Source: an uncultured Pelagibacteraceae bacterium
Lineage (GTDB): Bacteria > Pseudomonadota > Alphaproteobacteria > Pelagibacterales > Pelagibacteraceae
Length of the DNA: 64,000 nt
Assembly: GCA_902589345.1 (NCBI GenBank)
Contig: CACISU010000004.1
Span: 1 to 64,000, forward strand
Reading direction: 5' to 3'
Shown here: one piece after another, positions 58,105 through 64,000 of the stretch
Layout: each line of letters begins with the position of its first letter
Numbering within the stretch: position 1 is the first letter of the stretch
Translations under genes and position numbers: made by a program
The notes under the pieces: model-generated
Seen by the model: the letters and a program-made list of their open reading frames with translations, nothing else
Database searches by the model: none
What the model was told of the DNA's origin: nothing

Positions 58105-59488
58105 ACTAGCAAAAAATGAACTAATACACTTTTTAGGAATAGGAGGAATAGGCATGAGCGGATTAGCTTTGATCATGAATGAGTTAGGTTTTAAAGTTCA
58201 GGGGAGTGATATATCAAATAATAAAAATATTGAGAGACTAAGACAAAAGAAAATTAGAGTCTGGATAGGACATAAAAAACAAAATATTAAAAATGCATCT
58301 ATTTTAGTAATTTCATCAGCTATAAAAAATAATAATAAAGAGCTAATGTTTGCTAAAAAAAAAAAATTACCAATTTACATTCGTGGAGAAATGCTTGCAC
58401 ATATTGTTTCTTTAATGAGAAATATAGTAATCGCAGGATCTCATGGAAAAACCACAACCACTTCTTTAATTTCTAAAATATTTTCAAAAGCTAAAATTGA
58501 TCCCACTATAATTAATGGAGGAGTTTTAAACTCTTTCGGCAATTCAGCTAAATTAGGAAAAAGTAATTGGTGCATACTAGAATCAGATGAGTCTGATGGT
58601 AGTTTTGTAAAAGTGCCCCAGACATACTCTGTAATTACAAATATAGATAAAGAACATTTAGATTTTTATAAGTCTATGGATAATTTAGAAAATAAATTTA
58701 TTTCTTTTATTGAAAAAACCCCATCTTTTGGAAAAGCTTTTATTTGTGTGGATGATAAAAATAATAGAAAAATTTTAAAAAAAATTAAAAATAATAATTA
58801 CTATTCTTATGGTACAAGAAAAGGTTCAAACTTCCAAATTGTAAATATTTCTCAAAATGTAAAATTTTCAAAGTTTGATTTAAAAATTGAACTTCCTGGT
58901 ACATCAAAAAAATTAATAAAAAATATAAAAGTTCCAATTATAGGTATGCACAACGTTAGAAATGCAGCAGCTTCAGTTGCTGTCTCATCTTCTGTTGGAA
59001 TATCAGAAAATATTATTAAAAGAGCATTGAGTGAATTTGAAGGTGTTCAAAGAAGATTTACTAAAGTTTTTACTTATAACAACGTGAGTTTTTACGATGA
59101 CTATGCGCATCATCCGACTGAAATAAAAGAAGTTATAAATGGAATAAGTGAAGTTTATAAGAAAAAGAAAATCATATGTATATTTCAACCTCATAGAATA
59201 TCTAGATTAAGAGCATTAAGGAAAGAATTTTCCTATGCTTTTAGCAAAGTAAACACAGTTATTTTGTGTCCGATTTATAAAGCTGGAGAAAATTTAAAAC
59301 TAGGTTTTAAATATATTAATTTTGCAAAAGAAATTATTAAAAATTCTAAAGTTAAAATTATTTTAATTAAAAACGAAATAGATCTAGCTAAATTTACTAA
59401 ACAAAATATATATGGTGATCAATTGGTTGTTAGCATGGGCGCAGGATCTGTATCTTCGTGGATTAGAAATTTACCAAAATTATTATAA
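58094..59488 (+). CDS. murC: UDP-N-acetylmuramate-L-alanine ligase
   Basis: MurC adds the first L-alanine to UDP-MurNAc. The 464-residue protein has IHFLGIGGIGMSGLA with the Rossmann-like motif, the ATP loop AGSHGKTTTTSL near 115, ESDESDGSF, NIDKEHLDFY, DDYAHHPTEIKEV and FQPHRISRLRAL. All conserved positions look intact. It starts inside murG and is followed by murB after 2 bp. Confidence 0.98.
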   Translation: MKIKLAKNELIHFLGIGGIGMSGLALIMNELGFKVQGSDISNNKNIERLRQKKIRVWIGHKKQNIKNASILVISSAIKNNNKELMFAKKKKLPIYIRGEMLAHIVSLMRNIVIAGSHGKTTTTSLISKIFSKAKIDPTIINGGVLNSFGNSAKLGKSNWCILESDESDGSFVKVPQTYSVITNIDKEHLDFYKSMDNLENKFISFIEKTPSFGKAFICVDDKNNRKILKKIKNNNYYSYGTRKGSNFQIVNISQNVKFSKFDLKIELPGTSKKLIKNIKVPIIGMHNVRNAAASVAVSSSVGISENIIKRALSEFEGVQRRFTKVFTYNNVSFYDDYAHHPTEIKEVINGISEVYKKKKIICIFQPHRISRLRALRKEFSYAFSKVNTVILCPIYKAGENLKLGFKYINFAKEIIKNSKVKIILIKNEIDLAKFTKQNIYGDQLVVSMGAGSVSSWIRNLPKLL

Positions 59489-59490
59489 AA

Positions 59491-60399
59491 ATGAACATCA
59501 AAGATATTGAAACTTTTTCAAAGAAAATTGATGGAAAAATATATTTTGAGTACGATCTTAAAAAGACTAATTGGTTTAATATCGGAGGCAAATCTAAAAT
59601 TTTTTTTAAGCCAGAAAAACTAGAAGAGTTGATTAGTTTTTTAAAAATATATAATTCTAGAGGAAAGATTTTTGTTATAGGAGCGGGCTCAAATGTTCTT
59701 ATTACAGATAAATTGTTTGATGGAACAATAATTAAATTAGGTAGAAATTTTTCTAAATTATCTCTTTTGAATGATACAACAATAATAGCTGGAAGTAGCG
59801 CATTGGATAAGCAAGTATCAGAATTTGCAAAAGAAAATAGCATAGGTGGATTTGAGTTTTTATCTTGCATCCCAGGGTCTATAGGTGGTGGAATAAGGAT
59901 GAATACAGGATGCTTTGATTCTGAAATCAAGGATTCTTTAATTTCGGTACAGGCTACAAATTTTAATGGAGAAGTATTTTCAATATTAAAGAAAGACATA
60001 AAATTTAAATATAGAGAATGCAATTTACCAAAAGATTTAATTTTTTTAAGCGCAACACTTAAAGGAGAAAAGAAAAATAAAAATCTAATTCAAAAAGAAA
60101 TTAAAAAGTTGAAAGATAAAAAAGAAATTGCTCAACCTACGAAAATTAAAACTGGGGGTAGCACCTTTAAAAATCCTAAAGCAAAAACTAATAAAAAAGT
60201 ATGGGAACTTATAAAATCTTCAGTTTCCTTAAGTACTGAATTTGGTGATGCATCGATTTCTAAAAAACATTGTAATTTTCTTGTTAATAAAAAAAACGCA
60301 TCATTTAATGATATGAAAAAATTAATACAACATATAAAAAATGAGGTAGAAAATGAAACAGGTATTAAAATAGAACTAGAGATAGTTATGGTTGAATAA
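59491..60399 (+). CDS. murB: UDP-N-acetylenolpyruvoylglucosamine reductase
   Basis: MurB reduces UDP-GlcNAc-enolpyruvate to UDP-MurNAc with NADPH and FAD. The 302-residue protein has NTW-like TNWFNIGG, the FAD motif VIGAGSNVLITD, CIPGSIGGGIRMNTGCF with conserved tyrosine-binding loop, KYRECNLP and GGSTFKNP with the catalytic serine, then HCNFLVNKKNAS. Type I/II details fit the alphaproteobacterial form. ddl begins directly after the stop (TAAATG). Confidence 0.97.
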   Translation: MNIKDIETFSKKIDGKIYFEYDLKKTNWFNIGGKSKIFFKPEKLEELISFLKIYNSRGKIFVIGAGSNVLITDKLFDGTIIKLGRNFSKLSLLNDTTIIAGSSALDKQVSEFAKENSIGGFEFLSCIPGSIGGGIRMNTGCFDSEIKDSLISVQATNFNGEVFSILKKDIKFKYRECNLPKDLIFLSATLKGEKKNKNLIQKEIKKLKDKKEIAQPTKIKTGGSTFKNPKAKTNKKVWELIKSSVSLSTEFGDASISKKHCNFLVNKKNASFNDMKKLIQHIKNEVENETGIKIELEIVMVE

Positions 60400-61320
60400 A
60401 TGAAAAAGAAAATTTTAATTCTAGCAGGTGGTTTTTCAAAAGAGAGGGAGATAAGTATCATAACCGCTAAAGCTGTTAATAAAGAATTAAAAAAAAAAAA
60501 ATATATAACTAAAATTTGTGAACCTGATGGAAATTTAATTAAAAATATTAAAAATTTTAAACCTAGTGTAGTTTTTAACGCTCTACATGGAAGATATGGA
60601 GAAGATGGATATGTTCAATCATTGCTAGAGACAGAAAAAGTTAAATATACACATTCTGGACCCTTGGCATCTTCTATTGCAATTAATAAAGATTTATCAA
60701 AAAAAATATTCATAAAGAACAATTTATTAACACCAAAATATATAAAATTTAAATTTAAAAATAATTATAAAGTAAATAATTTTAAAAAAAAAATTAAAGG
60801 CAAATTAGGATTTCCAGTGGTAATTAAACCTTTAAATGAAGGATCTAGTGTAGAAGTATACATTTGCAATGCTAATGATTTTGCTAAAAAAATTTTTAAA
60901 CTTAAAAATTATAAAGAAATTTTAATTGAAAAATATATTCCCGGAAGGGAAATACAAGTTGCAATTATGGGAAATAGAAAACTTGGAGCTATTGAATTAA
61001 AACCTAAAAGAAAATTTTATGATTATAAAGCAAAATATAATAAGAATGCAAAAACAAAACATTTAATTCCTGTAAAAATAGAAAAAAAAAATTTAGATAA
61101 AGTACTAAATATTTCACTAAAAGCACACAGAGCAATTGGATGTAGAGGAGTTACTCGATCTGATTTCAAATTTTACAAAAATAAATTTTATCTATTAGAA
61201 ATTAATACCCAACCGGGAATGACCTCGTTATCTTTAGTTCCAGAAATTGCCAAATATAAAAATATAAGTTTTATTAAATTAATTGAATGGATAATTAAAG
61301 ATGCTTCAGTCCATAGGTAA
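60400..61320 (+). CDS. ddl: D-alanine-D-alanine ligase
   Basis: Ddl joins two D-alanines for use by MurF. The 306-residue ATP-grasp enzyme has GGFSKEREISIITAKAV, ALHGRYGEDGYVQSLLE, YTHSGPLASSIAINKDLSK, VVIKPLNEGSSVEVYI, LIEKYIPGREIQVAIM and EINTQPGMTSLSLVP with the metal ligand residues. Length is normal. It overlaps ftsQ by 20 bp. Confidence 0.98.
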   Translation: MKKKILILAGGFSKEREISIITAKAVNKELKKKKYITKICEPDGNLIKNIKNFKPSVVFNALHGRYGEDGYVQSLLETEKVKYTHSGPLASSIAINKDLSKKIFIKNNLLTPKYIKFKFKNNYKVNNFKKKIKGKLGFPVVIKPLNEGSSVEVYICNANDFAKKIFKLKNYKEILIEKYIPGREIQVAIMGNRKLGAIELKPKRKFYDYKAKYNKNAKTKHLIPVKIEKKNLDKVLNISLKAHRAIGCRGVTRSDFKFYKNKFYLLEINTQPGMTSLSLVPEIAKYKNISFIKLIEWIIKDASVHR

Positions 61321-61993
61321 AAAATATAAATATTATTTTTTTGGATTTTTATTCATATTACTAAGCACAGTAAATAATACTGAGTTACAAAATAGTTTTA
61401 ATTTAAATCCAAAAATAAAAGTTATTGAAGTTTTTGGTCTACACAAAGATCTTAATGATAAAATTAAAAATAAAATGGCATATCTTAAAGACAGAAGTAT
61501 TTATAAAATTGATGAAAATAAAATGATAAATAATTTACAAGAATATGCATTTATTGAGAATTATAAAGTTTCTAAAGTTTATCCATCTAAATTAATTATC
61601 GAATTAATAGAAACTGAATACTTGGCAAAAACGATTTTAAATAATAAAAAATATATCGTTGGATCAAATGGTAAATTGATCGATATTAAGCATATTAGAG
61701 ATGAAAGTGAATTACCAAATATATTTGGCAATTTTTCTTCCAAAAGCTTTATCAAACTCATTGAAAAAATTAACTATGCAAAATTTGACTATAGTGAAAT
61801 TAATAATTTTTATTATTTTCCGAACCTTAGATGGGATATTGAAATGAAAAATAATTTATTGATTAAACTTCCAAGAAATAACTTAGAGTCTTCATTAAAT
61901 AAAATAAATAAAATAATTAAAGATAGCAAATTTAGTAATGCCAGAATTATAGATTTAAGATTACCTGGTCAACTTATTATATTAAATAAATAA
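61301..61993 (+). CDS. ftsQ: Cell division protein FtsQ
   Basis: FtsQ links early and late divisome proteins. The 230-residue protein has a short cytoplasmic N-terminus, one membrane segment (about 10-26), a POTRA domain (KIKVIEVFGL and LQEYAFIENYKVSKVYPSKLIIELIE) and a beta domain ending ARIIDLRLPGQLII. Sequence is divergent but the layout and the position between ddl and ftsA are diagnostic. It precedes ftsA by 3 bp. Confidence 0.93.
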   Translation: MLQSIGKKYKYYFFGFLFILLSTVNNTELQNSFNLNPKIKVIEVFGLHKDLNDKIKNKMAYLKDRSIYKIDENKMINNLQEYAFIENYKVSKVYPSKLIIELIETEYLAKTILNNKKYIVGSNGKLIDIKHIRDESELPNIFGNFSSKSFIKLIEKINYAKFDYSEINNFYYFPNLRWDIEMKNNLLIKLPRNNLESSLNKINKIIKDSKFSNARIIDLRLPGQLIILNK

Positions 61994-61996
61994 AAA

Positions 61997-63181
61997 ATGT
62001 TAGAAACTTTTATTGATTTTGGAACATACAAAACTAGATTAGGTGTTTTTAATACAAGTTCATCTTCAAAGGACTATTTTATTGAAAAAAAAACACAATC
62101 CAATGTAAATATTGAAGACATAAATTTACATGACTTTGAGAAAAAAATTAAGGAACTTATCCAAGCAACTGAAAAAAAAATTAATTACCATATAAAAGAT
62201 CTAAATGTGATGTTAGATTTATCTAACTTTAGCTCAATAGATTTATCTTTAAAAAAAAATTATGAGGGAAAAAATATTAGCTTAGAAGATATTCAAATTC
62301 TACTTCAAGAATCTAGACAAATGTTTCAAGAAAATAATAAAAATAATAAAATTATTCACATGATAGTAAAAAAATTTATTTTTGATGAAAAGGTATTTCT
62401 AGAAATCCCAGAAAATAATTTAAAATGTAATAATTTAACCTTAGAAATAAAATTTATATGTTACCCCAATAATATTTTAGACAAAATACAAAATATTTTT
62501 AATTATAATGATGTTGTGATAAATAACTTTTCTTGCTCCACATATGTTAAATCACTTAATTATAATAAACTTTTTCAAAACCATGAAAAAAAAATTTTTT
62601 TAGATATTGGATTTAAAAAAACATGTTTAGCTGTTTATGAAAAGGATGTCCTAATTCATTTGAACTCAATACCTGTAGGAGGAAATCATATAACTTCTGA
62701 TATATCCCAAATACTTAAGTTAAGCAGAGAAGACTCTGAGATATTAAAGAAAAGTTTAAATAAAACTGAAACTATATTCTCTGATAACGATGAAATAGAG
62801 AAAGACGAAATAGTTAATAAATTAGAATTAATCAATAAGGACATATCAGAGGATTTATTGAAAAAAGTTATTTATGCAAGAATAGAAGAAATAATTAATT
62901 TATCTTTTAAAAAAATTAATTTTGATCAATCAATTAAAGATAATAATTATATTTTAGTTTTTATAGGAGAGGGATCTAAAATATTGAATAAAAATGCAAT
63001 CTATTTAGAAAACAAGTATCATTTCATTAATGAGATGAATTTTTACGAAGAAAATGTAGAATTAATATGTAGATCAGCACATAATATTTCACATAATAAT
63101 TATAATAATGAAGTTAATCTTGTTTCAAAAAAACCCAAGAAAATTGGTTTTTTTGAGAAATTATTCAATTTATTCAAATAG
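61997..63181 (+). CDS. ftsA: Divergent cell division protein FtsA
   Basis: FtsA is the actin-like membrane anchor of FtsZ. The 394-residue protein has the N-terminal FIDFGTYKTRLGVF (phosphate-1 motif, changed), the LNYHIKDLNV-type 1C subdomain, VGGNHITSDISQIL, VFIGEGSKIL (adenosine motif, changed) and a C-terminal amphipathic helix KKIGFFEKLFNLFK that should bind membrane. The phosphate-2 DxGGGTT motif reads D203-I-G-F-K-K-T209, so the nucleotide site may be degraded. Position between ftsQ and lpxC supports the call. It is followed by a 66-bp gap, with no ftsZ after it. Confidence 0.9.
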   Translation: MLETFIDFGTYKTRLGVFNTSSSSKDYFIEKKTQSNVNIEDINLHDFEKKIKELIQATEKKINYHIKDLNVMLDLSNFSSIDLSLKKNYEGKNISLEDIQILLQESRQMFQENNKNNKIIHMIVKKFIFDEKVFLEIPENNLKCNNLTLEIKFICYPNNILDKIQNIFNYNDVVINNFSCSTYVKSLNYNKLFQNHEKKIFLDIGFKKTCLAVYEKDVLIHLNSIPVGGNHITSDISQILKLSREDSEILKKSLNKTETIFSDNDEIEKDEIVNKLELINKDISEDLLKKVIYARIEEIINLSFKKINFDQSIKDNNYILVFIGEGSKILNKNAIYLENKYHFINEMNFYEENVELICRSAHNISHNNYNNEVNLVSKKPKKIGFFEKLFNLFK

Positions 63182-63247
63182 ATTTACGTATTTTCTTGTA
63201 ACATTTGTTGTATTTTTTAGATAAGGGCATTTTAGTATAAAATATTC

Positions 63248-64000
63248 ATGTCTATTTTAAATCAAAAAACAATTTTAAAACCAATAAGCTTTACAGGTAT
63301 AGGTCTTCATACGGGTAAAGAGGTTGAAATGAAAATATTACCATCAGAGCCAAACTCAGGAATAGTTTTCAAAAGAGTTGATTTAAAAACAAACAACATT
63401 GTAATACCAAATATATTTAATGTATCCAAAGCAACACTTTGTACCACTATATCAAATAATCATGGTGTAAAAGTTTCTACAATTGAACATTTAATGGGAG
63501 CGATGTATGGACTTGGAATAGATAATGCTACAATAGAAATAAATTCTGAAGAAGTTCCTATTTTAGATGGATCAGCTAAAAAATTTGTTGAATTATTTTT
63601 AAGTACAGGTTTTAAAACTTGCGATGTACCAATAAAGATTATTAAAATAGAAAAAGAAATAAGCATTAAAGAAGGGCAAAAAATAATTTCTATAAATAGA
63701 TCTAAAGTAAGTTTAGACATAGATTTCGAAATAAAATATAGCAATCAAATAATATCAAATCAAAGAAATGTTGTAAGCGTATATCAAGATGATCTTAACG
63801 AAATATATAATTCAAGAACATTTTGTCTATATGAGGATATTGAAAATTTAAAAAAGAATGGATTTGGAAAAGGTGGAAGCCTAGATAATGCAATTGTAGT
63901 TGATAATAATAAAGTTTTAAATAAGGGCGGACTTAGAAACGAATTAGAATTCGTAAATCATAAAATATTAGATTGTATGGGTGACTTATATTTGGCGGGA
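63248..64000 (+). CDS. lpxC: UDP-3-O-acyl-N-acetylglucosamine deacetylase, truncated by window end
   Basis: LpxC catalyses the committed step of lipid A synthesis, a zinc-dependent deacetylation. The frame from ATG 63248 is open to the end of the window (251 codons, no stop). It begins MSILNQKTILKPISFTGIG, then LHTGKEVEMKI, the zinc-site TIEHLMGAMYGLGIDNATIEI, PILDGSAKKFVELF and the SRTFCLYEDI block, all conserved. The downstream HKxxD zinc motif region begins at HKILDCMGDLY at the very end. The start codon follows ftsA by 66 bp with no strong promoter match. Confidence 0.96.
   Translation, partial: MSILNQKTILKPISFTGIGLHTGKEVEMKILPSEPNSGIVFKRVDLKTNNIVIPNIFNVSKATLCTTISNNHGVKVSTIEHLMGAMYGLGIDNATIEINSEEVPILDGSAKKFVELFLSTGFKTCDVPIKIIKIEKEISIKEGQKIISINRSKVSLDIDFEIKYSNQIISNQRNVVSVYQDDLNEIYNSRTFCLYEDIENLKKNGFGKGGSLDNAIVVDNNKVLNKGGLRNELEFVNHKILDCMGDLYLAG

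Noticed and set aside
63182..63247. Promoter for lpxC in the ftsA-lpxC gap
   Set aside because: A TATAAA-like -10 is present but no -35 lies at proper spacing; read-through from the dcw operon is as likely.
1..64000. CRISPR arrays, insertion sequences, prophage or toxin modules
   Set aside because: No regularly spaced repeats, transposase or integrase genes, or terminal inverted repeats were seen. All genes fit core or ordinary accessory functions.

Overview
This window looks like a piece of a streamlined alphaproteobacterial genome of the SAR11 (Pelagibacterales) type. The reasons are very high A+T content, almost no intergenic space, many 1-24 bp gene overlaps, and alphaproteobacterial gene orders (lgt-midA-pgeF, prs-rplY-pth-ychF, yqeY-dnaG-rpoD, a dcw cluster ending ftsQ-ftsA-lpxC) with a CcrM methylase and PetP/PetR-like regulators. 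The lineage call is inferred from gene content and composition. I see no insertion sequence, prophage, CRISPR array or toxin module, and no gene-free stretch over 300 bases.

Layout. 1-9.4 kb: the tail of an unknown gene, an FAD monooxygenase, ccrM with a cluster of four GANTC sites, rnhB, a uracil-DNA glycosylase, a TPR protein with ispE, tRNA-Gln with the CCA-adding enzyme, then greA-hemF-trmL. 9.4-20.6 kb: petABC (cytochrome bc1), then a minus-strand series lgt-midA-pgeF-prs-rplY-pth-ychF, a UbiK-like small protein, and a petP-petR-histidine kinase operon that may control petABC. 20.7-28.4 kb: ilvE and a tightly overlapped minus-strand operon uvrB-pteridine reductase-secreted hydrolase-folB-uvrC-pgsA. 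28.4-37.7 kb: an aspartate aminotransferase, an epimerase-like reductase, trxB, an ELM1-like protein, a 2OG-Fe(II) oxygenase and carAB. 37.8-45.6 kb: yqeY-dnaG-rpoD, a structurally odd tRNA-Val(GAC), an unknown membrane protein, tRNA-Ile2/Met(CAT), mlaA-mlaC, an AmpD-like amidase and RNase P RNA.

45.7-64 kb: the division and cell wall cluster mraZ-ftsZ-rsmH-ftsL-ftsI-murE/F-mraY-murD-ftsW-murG-murC-murB-ddl-ftsQ-ftsA-lpxC, all on the plus strand. It starts at a sigma70-like promoter overlapped by three MraZ boxes. ftsZ sits second instead of after ftsA, murE and murF are fused into one gene, and FtsA has a degraded nucleotide-binding motif. The cluster supplies UDP-MurNAc-pentapeptide, lipid I and lipid II, septal transglycosylase/transpeptidase, the Z-ring and the first committed step of lipid A synthesis.

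The observations I rate highest are the tRNA-Val with non-canonical D- and T-loops, the relocated ftsZ beside the MraZ operator, the GANTC cluster at ccrM, metal-ligand loss in the glycosylase and DnaG, the carA TTG start preceded by a tiny ORF and a palindrome, and convergent genes whose stop codons interlock. I found no convincing wholly new multi-gene system.
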